Shown: positions 41,801 through 52,611 of the stretch, one piece after another
Position numbering within the stretch: position 1 is the first letter of the stretch
How the letters are laid out: every line of letters starts with the position of its first letter
Program-made: the position numbers and the translations under genes
Notes under the pieces: model-generated
Seen by the model: only the letters and a program-made list of their open reading frames with translations
What the model was told of the DNA's origin: nothing
The model's database searches: none
NCBI GenBank assembly: GCA_963575745.1
Contig: CAUYUJ010003914.1
Coordinates: forward strand, 382,501 to 446,500
Reading direction: 5' to 3'
DNA: 64,000 bases
DNA from: Prorocentrum cordatum
Lineage: Eukaryota; Sar; Dinophyceae; Prorocentrales; Prorocentraceae

Positions 41801-42870
41801 ACCGCCCGGCCCAGCTGGGACAACTCCCGGCCACCGGCGGACGGGAAACGGACTTTCGCTCCTTCTGAAACCTGGGACACCCGGGACACCGCCCGGCCCA
41901 ACTGGGACACCTCACAGCCACCCGCGGACGGGAACGGACGTTCGCTCCTACTTCGGCCTATAGCTACAGCAGGATCACGCGCAGCTTCGCCTCGCCCGCA
42001 CGCACGACACGAACACGAAACCGAAACCGATTTCCCGGTGGGGGTCTCTGCTTCACTGCGATCTCACCCCCCAACCTCCGATACATGTGTGTATGCATAC
42101 CTATACGACCACCCTGCGGGTGATAAGGAGGTTGTAGGGGGGGGGCCAGCAATGGGCAACTGTGGTGATAGTTGTTCTGACGATGCCAGTGAAGATTGTT
42201 GCGTTGCCGCTCGCTCTTGGGAGATTTCGTGTCGAAATTAAATATTATTTCGTTCATTTGCAAGGGCGGGGCACTTATACGACCACCCTTCGGGTGATAA
42301 GGAGGTGAGGGGGGGGGGCCAACGTCGCACTCGATCGATCTCACTATCGATCTCACTATCGACGATCTCACGCGATCGATCTCACTCGATCAATCTCACA
42401 ATCGATATCACTATCGATCTCACTATCGATCTCACTATCGATCTCACAATCGATATCACTATCGATCTCACAATCGATATCACAATCGATCTCACTATCG
42501 ATCTGACAATCGATCTGACTATCGATCTGACGATTGATCTCACTATCGATCTCACGACGGGACACCGACGGGGCACCGCAGGACACCGACGGGACACCGA
42601 CGGGACACCAGCGGGACAGCGGCGGGACAGCGCGCGGCCCCGAACGCCGGGTCGCCAAACATTTGGTCCGGCCGCGCCTCAGTCACAGGAGACTTTCCTC
42701 TCGCCCGCCCACGCAGCTTCGCCTCGCCCGCACGCACGGCACGCACGAACACGAAACCGAAATCGATTTCCCGGTAGGGGGACTCTCCGTTCCACTTCGA
42801 TCTCACCCCCCAACCTTCGATATCCATGTTATATAGATATATATATATATATACATATACACGAAAGCAT
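38900..42870 (+). repeat. Complex satellite: GGGACACCAC and CGATCTCACTAT arrays in ~1,050-bp higher-order units
   Basis: Blocks of GGGACACCACGGGACACC alternate with blocks of CGATCTCACTATCGATCTC. A conserved boundary follows: CATTTGTCTTGACTTCGCC, CACGCAGCTTCGCCT, CGATTTCC, GGGGGTCTC, CACCCCCCAACCTC, often a (TA)n run, then CCACCCTTCGGGTGATAAGG. The last motif occurs five times (ending near 38950, 40060, 41105, 42130 and 42300) and can form a CACCC/GGGTG hairpin. Two neighbouring units (39.88 and 40.93 kb) are 1,050 bp apart. Long HYRSHYRSH and GHHGTPRDT frames are repeat products. Confidence 0.93.
41163..41735. repeat. (CT)n then GGATTGGAT repeat with ~148-bp superunits
   Basis: 41163-41280 is a CT tract. 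From 41300 the sequence is built from GATGGATTGGATTGG words, and CCCGCCGCAGGCGC plus ACAAAAATGAATT-like text recurs at about 41416, 41560 and 41712. It lies inside the satellite region. Confidence 0.9.
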
Positions 42871-43079
42871 TCACATAACTATAACAGAAAATGCCACCGC
42901 ACTTGTCGCTACTTCTGTCAATTTCGCTTCTGGCGCAACGATAGTTAGAGCACCCTGGGGCATCCCGCCCAGCACGGCTCCGCTAAAATGACGCAATCCC
43001 TGCGTTTCTCGTGCTTCCCGCAAGATGTACCCGGCGCGACCCCAATTAGGGGTCTCCTGTCTTTCGAATGGATTCAAGC

Positions 43080-43460
43080 CAGCTCTGAGCAACGCAAAGC
43101 AGCGCAATGTAATGCAAAGCATTGCTTGGCTTGGCATTGCGTTGCATTGTTTTGCATTGCTCGGCGTTGTGTGGTGTTGCCTGGCATTGCTTTGCGCTGC
43201 GGGGGATTGCTTGGAATCGTTGCTTGACATTGCTTGGAATTGTTTTGCCTTGCTTGGCGTTGCGTGGCATTGCCTGGAATCGTTGCTTGGCGTTGATTGG
43301 CATCGATTTGCACTGCCTGGCTTTCCTTGATATTGTGTTGCGCTGCTTGACATTGCATTGCACTGCGTGACGCTGTGCTTGCCGATGCTCGGCATTGCTT
43401 GGCATTGCTTGGCATTCCTCCCATTGCTTGGCAATGCGCCGCCAGGCATTCCTCCCATTG
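43080..43460 (+). repeat. Degenerate GCATTGCTTGG repeat
   Basis: Dozens of TTGCTTGGCATTG and TTGCATTGC words in about 380 bp, with no fixed period. Confidence 0.93.
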
Positions 43461-43935
43461 CCAGTCGAGCAACCACGGGCATCACCCAGGAATGCCAGGC
43501 AACGGGGCAACGGGGCAACGCGAGGAGCCCCGCGAGCCGCCTCCCACTGACCACGTCGGACCCACCGGCCCTTTCACAAAACAAAGCCAAACCCCCGAAA
43601 TTCAGGTAGGATCCTCCGAGGCTTTCACCCCCCAAGACCATCCACCCCCAAATATCCTCCGACGTTTTTGTTCAATCAGCGGCCCCAAAGCTCCCGGTAC
43701 CTTCCCCGAGGTTTGTTTTGCGTCCCAGATTCCCTTTTGATGATCCCAGGGCCCGATAACGAGCCCCCGAGGCCAACATCGAGGAAAAACGCCAAGATTG
43801 ACAAAAGCAGGTCCTCGGAGGTCTGGGGTCGCAATGGCGGCACCGCGCGGCAGTGCAACTGGATACTTGCTGTCAACGCACGGCTTGCATCGCAAATCGC
43901 AGGATGGCGCCCGCTGTGTAGCAGGAGCTCCCCGC
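43461..43935. other. 3' flank of the SLC12 gene, nothing recognised
   Basis: Downstream of the transporter stop on the minus strand. No poly(A) signal of the animal type is visible, as is normal for dinoflagellates. Confidence 0.5.
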
Positions 43936-46900
43936 TCAAGTGAAGGCGGTAATGACCTCGGCGTTCGTTCCGCGCACGAGGACAACTCGAGGCAGGTCCT
44001 TCGTCATGGACGCGACGAACTGGAAGTAGCCCAAGGAGCTCTCCGTTTTTGACATCTCGGGCAGATTGGTGACGACCAGCTCCGCTTCTCTCGACGCCGA
44101 GACGATCAGCTGGTTCAGGCCACGAGGGATCAATAGCTCCGCGGCGCTCAGCGGCTTCGTGGAGGCGAGCTGGTCCTTACTGTGCAAGAAGGCGCCCTTT
44201 GACGATGAGCGTGTGGTCGCGCCTTGCCCAGCGAAGGCTGGCGTCGACGCGTCCCCAGTGTGGGCCCGAGTAGAGCCTGGTGGTCTGAGAGCGAACTCCC
44301 TCTCCTGCGAACCCTCGCGTGTCGGCCGCACCTTAGCAGAGACACCGCCAACTGCTGTCTGATTCGAGATCCACCTGGTGATGCCGTCCGCCGCTTCACG
44401 AGACATGGTCGACCCTCCAGAGAAATCCCTTTTCAGCTCGAAGTTGTCCCTCTCGGACGACGCCCCAGAGATTTCCCTCGTCAGCCCAAAACTGTCCCCA
44501 CCTGGCAGGGTCGCCTCGCCCTCGAAGTTCAGCGTGTCTGGATCGACGATCTTCACGTGCACTTCCATGTCGAGACGAAACTCGGTGACATATTGCTTCA
44601 ACTCCTTCTTGAGTTTCTCCGGATCGTCAGCCTCCTTTTCGGCAAGCACCCAAAGCCTTGTGCGGCACTCCCGCCAGACCCTGTGCTTCTTCAGGAGGTG
44701 AGGCAGGAGCAGCAGGATGCTGCCGTTGCCGACGATCCACCAGATGTCGATGTAGCCTCCGAGTCGCACCAGCGAGGTGGGCCACATGTGGCCTTTCAGA
44801 ACCAGCGTCACCTTGTTATGCGCGAAGGAGGTCTGCACCAGGCGTATCAGGTGGGTGCGAGCGAGCTCGCCTTCCTCCTTGAGACTGCGCCACTCGCGCG
44901 GCCAAGAGGCGATTATGCTGTTCGGCTGGAAGGACCCCAGGCCCGCATTCTGCACGAGGCCCAGGACGCCCTTCTGGAAATCGTGAGTGTAGATGACCCT
45001 GCCGAAGCCCGAGATGCCATACTCGTTGAGGAGCTTCTGCATGGCCACCTGCCCGTCGGAAACCGTGAACTTCTCCAGGCCCGAGAACATGCTCGCACCC
45101 TCGACGAAGTCCTCGAACGCACTGTTACAGCAAATGCCGCCTACGATCACGAAGCCGCGGCCGCCCTTGAGCTGCGAGACAAACTTTAGCAACTGTGGAT
45201 CGTGGACCTGCACCAGCTCGTTGTTCGTTTGTGCGTCCTCGACGATGGAGGCCTTGGTGATGACCAGCAGCTGCGGGCGCCAATTCTTAGCATGCACGTG
45301 AAGGTCCATCTTGGTCAGGATTTTCTTGGCAACCTGGAACTTCATGCCCTGGAATCCGTCGCCCCACTTGGCCTCAGCCGAGTTGAAGGAAGCATAACTA
45401 AAGACGATAGCACAGAAAAACACAGCCACTGTAGCAATCAACGGATCCATGGCGAACATCATGAATAAGCACAAGACAGTACCAATCAGAGACACAGACC
45501 AGTGGTGAAATGGGAAGCGGGGCCGCCAGTTCGGGTCGCCAACAAGCTCAAGAACGGTGCAGGACATGTTCACGCACGTGTAACAGATGAGGAAAAACAT
45601 GGTGAGCACGGGCGCAATGGCATTCAGCTGCCCTATGGCGATGGCACAAGCGCAGAGCGCACCGCTTGCAACGAGCGCCAATCGCGGCTCCTCTCCTGGC
45701 TTCACGGCGAAAACTGCCAACACCGGCAACGTCTTGTCCATGGCAATGGCACTCAGAAGCCTGGTCCCCGACGTGAGGCTCGTCAGACCAGCGCCGATGG
45801 TGGAGGCAATGACGCCGTAGACTACGACCTCCTTGATCGGCCACGCAGAGGAAGCAGCGAAGAACTTATCATCGAGGAGGGTCTGCCTGGGAGCCACGCA
45901 GCCGTAAAGTATCGTGAACGAAAGGTATATCAGGGAGGTGACAACCTGCGCGAAGATGGTGCCCTTTGGAATGTACGAGGCGGGGTCTTCGAGGTCTGCG
46001 GACCGGTTGCTCCCAGCCATAATCCCTGTGCACGCAGGGAACCAAAGCGACATTAGGGGGATGAAGCTGTACTGGACAGTGTCAAGAGGGAAAGCCTTTT
46101 GATCCGCATCATAGTCGGGCCACAGGTTTTCTGTCAGGTACTGCCGCGACGGGGAATTCCACGCGAGAGTTTCAGTATGGATCTCGTTCTTTGCGTCTAC
46201 AATGTCGAGCTCGTACTCCCCATTTCCAGACGGTCCGATGAAAATCCCGAGGTACATGAAAAAAATGACTACGAGCACAATGAAGAGGAACACCGTTCCA
46301 ACCCTCGCCACGTATTTGATGCCACCACCCACGACGAGAAGAGCCACGGCAAGTATGAGGAAGCCAGTGGCTCGGACATTGTTCAGCTCGCCTGCGGTCA
46401 GCAGCTGCAAATTCGGCGCTGCCACCTCCCACGCCTCCACCGTGCCCATGAAGTACATGGCCGCGCCGATCGAGTTGGCCATATAAAAGCACAGGCCGAC
46501 ACCCGCGCCCAGCGCGGCCCCAAGGGACCGCGAGATGAGGTAGTAGGAGCCACCGCCCCTCATCTTGCCGTTGGTGGCGACTGCCGACAGGCTCAGCGAC
46601 GTGATAAACGTGCAACAGCAGCACACAAAGACGAGGCAAAAGCCGTTGACGACCCCAGCCTTCCCCACGATCCACGGTAGCCTCAGGAAGAGTATGACGC
46701 CCAGGATGTTGGCCATGCATGGGAATATGACACCCTGCCAAATGCCCATGCTTGCGCCTTTCGACTCGTGCGCCTGCTGCTGGTCATGCCTCCACCGGCC
46801 CACGTGGTCCATTACGTTCTCATCCGTGCCCCACACCTCTGGGTTGTGGTCGAGGTCATCAAGCGTACCACTCCTCCGCCTGTTCTGGTTGACGGGGGAG

Positions 46901-47287
46901 GACCCTGAGTGCCACGAGCGAAAGGGGTCCTTGAGGGAAACGGGGCGTGGTCCCCTCGGGCCATCCCCGAGACCGGCGTCCCCTCTGGCAGAACAAAGCG
47001 GCAGAAGCACAAATCTTCGGAGGTCCACGCGGATCGCTTGGATCGGCGCTGAAACCCCCCTCCCTGGCGCGCGGGGAGCGAATCAGGGGGCGACGCCGGA
47101 GGCGCCGCCAGGGAGTGCCCAGCGCAGATGCAAGAAACACCTCCGAACAAGTATGTTCCTGTCGTCCCTGTTCCCCAACAGCGAGGTCGTGGGGGCCGGA
47201 GGGAGCACCGAATGGCCGGGAACGGCAAATAGCCTCAACAAGGACACCTGCCCCTCGGGATCCTTTCGTCGCCTTCTTCTTCTTCAT
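43936..47287 (-). CDS. SLC12-type cation-chloride cotransporter
   Basis: Two exons: 47287-47167 and 46982-43936 (minus), joined in phase to 1,055 codons of protein. The ATG at 47287 begins MKKKKATKGSRGAG; the next in-frame ATG is at 46812. Residues about 119-575 form the APC-fold core with about 12 membrane segments, opening IWQGVIFPCMANILGVILF and RGGGSYYLISRSLGAALGAG. SLC12 marks include ACTGIMAGSNRSADLEDP (about 357-374) and SYIPKGT, matching the AGxNxSGDLxDPxxSIPKGT signature. The last ~480 residues are the cytosolic SLC12 C-domain, ending VVLVRGTNAEVITAFT, close to the family's usual end. Length fits Na-K-Cl/K-Cl cotransporters (about 1,000-1,200). It should couple Cl- to Na+ and/or K+ across a membrane; which ion set cannot be told. 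A 3-kb uninterrupted exon suggests partial retro-origin or intron loss. Confidence 0.93.
46983..47166 (-). other. SLC12 gene intron 1 (184 nt, GA-AG), introner family B
   Basis: Begins GACGACAGGAACATAC and ends TTGTTCTGCCAGAG. Near the ends TTGTTCGGAGGTG and ACCTCCGAAGATTTGTGC are inverted, with GGCGGCGCCTCCGGCG between. GGGACG is repeated at the two junctions. This border keeps the reading frame from MKKKK into the transporter. Relatives: 22455-22621, 57676-57830, and a 3' half at 23480-23561. Confidence 0.65.
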
Positions 47288-48578
47288 ACCATTAACGCAT
47301 ATCGTTGGCTTCTGATTCTTAGATCATTATTCGTCTTGTACTTGTCATTATTCTTATTATTGCTATTATTAGCATTACTATTACTAGTTGTCTTCTTTTT
47401 ACTTCTTCATGGCGGCCTCCTGGCACCCCTGCGGCGGCAGCATCGCCGTCCTCTCGGTCCGCAGAAGGCAGCCATGTGCACCACCGCCAGCTCTGGCGGG
47501 GGCCTTCCTGGGCCCTGGGCTGATATCCAGGCCCTCCGTGACCCGACCAGGCGCTATTACGTATGGGCGATTCCGGAAACCCTGAACCCAAAACTGGTTT
47601 ATCTCTTGGGGGGGCGCATCTTCTGCTTCCGCCGCCTTCCGCCGAGCTTCCGCCGAGCTTCCGCTGGCGGAGGCAGCGGCCTTTTACTTCCGCCGCCCTT
47701 CCGCCGCCTTCCGCCGAGGAAGAGATGGCAACTACCTCGATCCTCGAAGGCACTGCCCTTCTTGGAATGCCTCATATGACCAAGGATCTTCCCCTGCCCG
47801 ATGCCCCCCCTCCGATGCCGCCCCCCTTGTGAATTCGATGTGGTGCTGTAGTTCGGTGCGGTGTGGTGTGGTGCGGTGTGGTGATGGGGCGCCCCAGGGA
47901 GCGGGAGGGCTGCAACCTCTCAGCTCACGGGAACTCGGCCTCCAGGAAAGGTCCAGGTCGTCGTCGCCGTCGCCGTCATTGTCGCCGTCGCCGTCATCGT
48001 CCCCGTCGCCGTCATCGTCGCCGTCGCCGCCGTCGCCGCTGTCGCCGCTGTCGCCGCGGCTGCCGCCGCCGCAGTCGTCGTCGTCGCCTGCGGGCTCGCA
48101 CGCAGCCCCGCTACTGTCAAAGGCTACTTGGGATCCGAAGAGCCCGCGCCAGCAAGTGCCGTCCTGGTGATCCTGCAACTGCGCGGCCCTGTAATTAGAC
48201 GGCCTCGACCCCTTCCCCGGGCCTGGTCCTTCGCTCCCCGAGCCCCGGGGGCCCGAGGACAGGCCCCGCTGGCCAGCGTCGAAGAGGCAACAAAACAGAA
48301 CCAACAAACAAAGCGGCGAGACTCCCACGAGCGCCTCCGCGGAGAATGTGGGGACCCCCTCGGCACGAGCGACCCCTGGCGCGCGCCACCGCCGACCTCG
48401 CCGCCTGCGGCGTACACGCGCGACGGCGCAGCGGCCAGGCGTGCTCGGGCCTCGCTCCCCCGCCACCCCCTCCCCCTCCTCCTCCCTCCTCCTCCTCCTC
48501 CTCCTCCTCCTCCTCCTCCTCCTCCTCCTCCTCCTCCTCCTCCTCCTCCTCCTCCTCCTCCTGAGACGTCGCACAAGT
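47288..48578. other. 5' flank of SLC12; (GTCGCC)n at 47955-48095, (CCT)n at 48478-48562
   Basis: 47290-47400 is AT-rich and may hold the promoter and trans-splice acceptor of the transporter (an AATCAG lies 25-30 nt upstream of the ATG on the minus strand). The rest is spacer plus two microsatellites. No spliced-leader relic is present here. Confidence 0.5.
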
Positions 48579-48580
48579 TA

Positions 48581-48730
48581 GGGGGCCGCGTGCGAACCCT
48601 ACCCCTACCCCCCACGATCTCTGAGGGGGGAGGATGGGATTCGCTTCGCTCTGGAGCTCCTGGACAGAGTGAACCCCGCCCTCCCCCTCAGAGATCGTGG
48701 GGGTAGGGGTAGGGTTCGCACGCGGCCCCC
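48581..48730. mobile_element. Foldback MITE, family 1, copy a
   Basis: Nearly the whole 150 bp is one inverted repeat: GGGGGCCGCGTGCGAACCCT at one end and its exact complement at the other, with arms of over 50 bp around a short loop. TA flanks both sides (48579-48580, 48731-48732), the Tc1/mariner-type duplication. Copies b and c are at 56831 and 59132. Confidence 0.92.
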
Positions 48731-48732
48731 TA

Positions 48733-49520
48733 GAATTCGCATCGCCGTGGACAACACACACACCACGGGCGCTCTGCCCTGAGACCTTTGGCGTGGCAGG
48801 TTGCTCCCACGAGGCGCGCTCGCCCAGCTTCGGGCCCCCGGGAGCACCCTCACGGAGCGCCCCTGGCTCGACGAGACGCCGCAGAAGGAGGGGGGCCTAT
48901 TATAGGGCTCAAAATCAGGTTTCGAGATGCTGCGATGGTCTCGCAACGCCGGAGCTGCAGGTAGATACACTGCTCTGCGGCAGTCCCCGAGGCGGAGCGA
49001 TCCGTGAGGGGGCCCCAGGGCCCGAAGCGGGGCGCCAGCGCCCCGGGTGCCAAAAACTGCAGGCCGCCCAGATCTCGAGGCAAGGCCCCTCGGGACGCGC
49101 AGGCGACCTTGGGCCCAGACGTCCTCCTAATTACGTGCATGGCTGCTCCACCCGCGGCCCCCTGCACTCCCGACCCCTTCCCTGGGGTGCAGCTTCCCGC
49201 CCCCCGATCCCCTGTTGATGGCCCATGGGGCACGACGGCGGGCCCCGCTCGCCGCATCTGAGAAAACACACGCCTGGGGGAAGAGGACGTGTCCTCTGAG
49301 ATCGGCCGGGCGCCATCACAAACGGCTTCCTTCCGCGGACCCCGCTCGTCGCCGCCACCCGCAGCCTTCCCGAGCCGGGGTCTGCCACGGGTGCCCCTGG
49401 CCCAAGGTGCCCCCAGTCTGGCGCGCAACTCTGAACCCCCGAGGGGCCCTCCGGGCCTCGCGAGGGGTGCTCCAAGGAGGCCGCGGGGTCTCCCTCGGAT
49501 TGGACCTTGGGGGAACAGAC
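48733..49520. other. Intergenic, nothing recognised
   Basis: GC-rich with long overlapping frames but no domain or exon signal. Confidence 0.45.
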
Positions 49521-49639
49521 GAGCGCGTTCCCCTGCTTGCAAAGTGACTACTCGTGAATGGCCTGGATCCTCCGCGGAGGATCTACGATGAAGTACGCAA
49601 AGTCTGACGTATGGTTTATCGGACGTTTGCGAGTAGGCA

Positions 49640-49843
49640 CTTTGCGAGTGGCGGAACGCGCACGGCGAGGAAACCAAAAGGTACCAGTACCACTACTCCC
49701 CGGACCTATCCTGGGGTGCATTCTGACCAGCACTTCGGGGCGAATCCAGCGGTGGCGACGAGGGCCTTCCGGGAGGCACAGCAACGTGGAAAACGAGGAA
49801 AGGGTGGCGCCATGGGTACACCTTCTCCTCCTCCGCTAAAGTC
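49640..49843 (-). mobile_element. Introner-like element, family A, copy at 49.7 kb
   Basis: Minus strand begins GACTTTAGCGGAGGAGGAG, then GTGTACCCATGG. The shared core GGCCCTCGTCGCCACCGCTG, GATTCGCCCC, GGAGTAGTGGTACTGGTACC matches the Deg protease intron 1 along its length. The 5' border after TCCCAG is clear by alignment; the 3' border is less so (an AAAG is assumed). Flanking frames (LGPQVLP upstream, TSDFAYFIVDPPRRIQAIHE-stop downstream) could be exons, but the downstream piece is repeated near 24.2 kb, so a host gene is doubtful. Confidence 0.6.
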
Positions 49844-50373
49844 CTGGGAGCACCTGTGGGCCAAGGGCACTTCTAGCAACACCCGACCCCGCGCCCTGGG
49901 CTGCCCACTGCCGGCGCCGCGGCCGCCCGCCCCGCGGCCGAGGAGCTCGCCGCCGCAGGCCTGGCGGCACGCGGCGGAGGCGGCCGCGCAGCCCATGGGC
50001 GCGCGGCCCCCCCGCGGCGCGGTGGCCCGCGGCGGCTCGCCGGCGCCCGGAGCTCCGACGAGCAAGGCGTCCGTCGGGCTGCGCACGGACAGGCCCCCCC
50101 CTCCCTAAGGGTGCCCTGAGAGATCCTGGCGTTGCCACTGCTACACAACGGGCGTCTTCGCCGGGCGTCGGGCCCCATAGGGCCATCACCAGTCGACCCG
50201 GCTCGAGAGACGGCGCGAAGCGATGGGGTCCGGCGCTCTGGTGGTGACTGTCGGGCTGCGCGCGGGTTGCCTGCTGTTGCCTTTGCCGCCTCCCCTCTCC
50301 TCGTGCATGTCTGCGTCTCTGCTCGCCGTGTTGTTTCTCTCCTCCCCGTCGTTTTCTGTGCGTTTGTTCCTGA
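49844..50373. other. Intergenic or unrecognised upstream exons
   Basis: Open Arg/Ala/Gly-rich frames on the minus strand up to the CCT tract; no domain recognised. Confidence 0.4.
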
Positions 50374-50515
50374 TCCTCCTCCTCCTCCTCCTCCTCCTCC
50401 TCCTCCTCCTCCTCCTCCTCCTCCTCCTCCTCATTGTCCTCCTCATGATTATCTTGCTCCTCCTCATCATCATCATCATCCTCCGCCGCCTCCTCCTCTT
50501 CCACCTCCTCCTCCA
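50374..50515. repeat. (CTC)n/(ATC)n microsatellite
   Basis: CTC repeat followed by TCATCATC and CCTCCT patches. Confidence 0.93.
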
Positions 50516-50619
50516 TTCCTTTCCCTTATCAATAACTTCTCCCTGTTGCACCCCGAGGCAAGTTATTAGAGCGGGCTGGGCGTTTCGCCTGAGACTTCCT
50601 CACCATTTATAACCCTGCA

Positions 50620-51130
50620 GCTTTAAATGTGACAACAGCTTCACAGATGGAGGGCGGATCGTGTTAAAAATGTGGCTCTCAGCGTAGCGCCACGTACACT
50701 CGTTTTGAACATTCGCAACAGTTCTACGGTTTGAGGGCGGGTTGTTTTCAAAATGTGGTTATTGTCTTAGCGCCGCGCACATTCGTTATTGAACAATCGT
50801 AAGAGCTTCACGGATTGAGGGCGGGTGGTTTTCAAAATGTGGCCCTTGCATTTTTAAACATTTGCAAGACCTTCACGGATTTAGGGCGGTTCCTTTTCAA
50901 AATGTGGCTCTATCCTTGGCGCCGCGTGCATTCTGTTCAACCGTGTGCAAGAGCTTCACGGATTGAGGGCGGTCGGTTTTCAAGATGTGGCTCTCGCCTT
51001 AGCGTCGCGTACATTCGTTTCAAATATTTGCAAGAACTTCACGGATTGAGGGCGGCTCCTTTTCAAAATGTGGCTCTCGCCTCAACGCCGCGCACATTCG
51101 TTTGCAAACTCTGCAAGACTTTGACGGCTT
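50620..51130 (+). repeat. ~79-bp tandem array, six to seven units
   Basis: Each unit has AAGAGCTTCACGGATTGAGG, GCGG, TTTTCAAAATGTGGCTCT and CTTAGCGCCGCGTACATTCG, with starts near 50632, 50711, 50790, 50866, 50946, 51026 and a decayed last unit near 51112. Spacing varies from 75 to 86 bp. Confidence 0.93.
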
Positions 51131-51930
51131 CCCATGAACAACGTACCAGACCTTGTGTTTTACGTTGATTCGCGGTGCTGAAGTCCCAAGAATGGCGTTC
51201 TGGCACGATTTAGGATCATCAGGACGCAACGGTCAGGTTGATCTGTGGCGTTGGAATCCCGAGAACAATGTTTTGGCATGTCTTCCAACGAGGCAAATCC
51301 CTCAGTAGAAATGAACCGTTGTAGGGGCCTATGAAGAGGGAGCTTGGGGGAGGGAGTACTCCAACATCGTTGATGACTCTGGGGTTTACACTGGTCCTCT
51401 TCCTCCTCCTCCTCCTTCTCCTCCTCCTCCTGCCCGTAACTAACGATGGCAAGAGTGTCATCCAGACGCCGCCATCCCACCACCACCCCAGGGGCCGTTA
51501 CCCCCTGTTGCGGGCGAGCAAACTAAGTAGCCTGCATGGTTAAAAAGAGAAAGGCGGCCGACAGACCCCCCCAGGGGCGCGGCAGCTAATTCCCTGTGCG
51601 CCCCGGGGGGGAGGGAGGTAGGAGAGGCAACTGAAGCATGATCCTCGGAGGGGGGGGGCGGAGCGGAAGGAAGAGGCGTCGGCGGCAAGTGCGGTAAGCC
51701 GAGCGCGTGGCCGCAGCCACTCTCGCCCAAGGGGGGATGGCGCAAGGGCCCCCCCTTCTGCACTTAGGAAGCCCCCAAACCTGAGCCGTTATTCATCCTG
51801 AGTCGAACCTGTTCAGAGTCCCTGGAGCTCCAAAAGGAACACCCGCTCCAACTCTGGGGAACTCAAAAGCTCAACGGTCATTCATTGTCCCTGGGTGCGT
51901 GGCTGAAGTGTGGATCCGTGGTGAGGATTC
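51131..51930. other. Intergenic; block related to 2735-2830 near 51325-51400
   Basis: GGCCTATGAAGAGGGAGCTTG, CCAACATCGTTGATGA and GGGTTTACACTGGTCCTC resemble 2755-2830 (GGCCCATGAAGAGGGAGCTTG and following), including the CCT run after it. No gene seen. Confidence 0.5.
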
Positions 51931-51932
51931 TG

Positions 51933-51933
51933 T

Positions 51934-52019
<86 letters not shown>

Positions 52020-52022
52020 GCT
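51933..52022. repeat. (TTG)n microsatellite
   Basis: About 30 perfect TTG units. Confidence 0.97.
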
Positions 52023-52044
52023 AATGTTGTTGTCGTCGTCCCCC

Positions 52045-52250
52045 CCGCGACCCTACTCGCGACCCACCCCGCGACCCTGCTCGCGACCCACCCGCGACCC
52101 ACCGCGCGACCCAACCGCGACCCACCTGCGACCCACCCCGCGACCCGCTCGCGACCCACCCGCGACCCACCCGCGACCCCGCCCGCGACCCACCCGAGAC
52201 CCACCGTCGACCCACCCGCGACCCACCTGCGACCCAACCCGCGATCCACC
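52045..52250 (+). repeat. CGCGACCCACC tandem repeat
   Basis: A CGACCCACC/CGACCCTGCT unit of 9-11 bp, about 20 copies. Confidence 0.95.
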
Positions 52251-52259
52251 TACATTGTT

Positions 52260-52611
52260 TTAACAAAAATCGGCGCATGCGGCGGGCTCGTTGTATAGCT
52301 TGAAACATTTTGCGCCTGCGGCGGGCTTCTTCAAAGCCTCGCAGACTGCCGACGTCCCCGCCGCCCCCTCACTCTTATCCGCAACTGCGGGGTGCTACGT
52401 ACCCATACTGCCACTCCCCGGACCTCTCCTGGGACGCGGTCTGACAATGATTTCGAGGCGAATCCAGCAGTGGCGACGAGGGCCTCCCAGGAGGCCCAAA
52501 AATGGGAAAACGAGCAAAGGGCAGAGGTATGGGTAACTCTTCCTCTTCTGAGCTCAGGGCCCCTGGAGCCCCCCAAACTGGCCGCTCCAACTCTCTGAGG
52601 GCATCGCATCT
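52260..52611 (-). CDS. Small two-exon gene fragment split by a family A introner
   Basis: Exon 52611-52556 reads DAMPSESWSGQFGGLQGP after a CTCGCAG acceptor. Exon 52384-52260 reads ADKSEGAAGTSAVCEALKKP, then AAGAKCFKLYNEPAACADFC-stop. The phase (1) of the upstream exon matches the phase needed by the downstream exon when the intervening 171-bp repeat is removed, giving about 60 residues. The product is not recognised; four cysteines near the end are the only feature. Exons were located mainly through the repeat borders, so the call depends on the introner interpretation. Confidence 0.42.
52385..52555 (-). other. Introner family A copy, 171 nt, GA-AG
   Basis: Starts GAGCTCAGAAGAGGAAGAG and ends GTAGCACCCCGCAG on the minus strand. 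The core (GTTACCCATACC, GGCCTCCTGGGAGGCCCTCG, TCGCCACTGCTGGATTCGCC, GTGGCAGTATGGGTACG) matches Deg intron 1. Subterminal GTTACCCATACCTCTGCC and GTACCCATACTGCCACTCC form an inverted pair. The homologous end points support the intron limits independently of any exon model. Confidence 0.72.
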
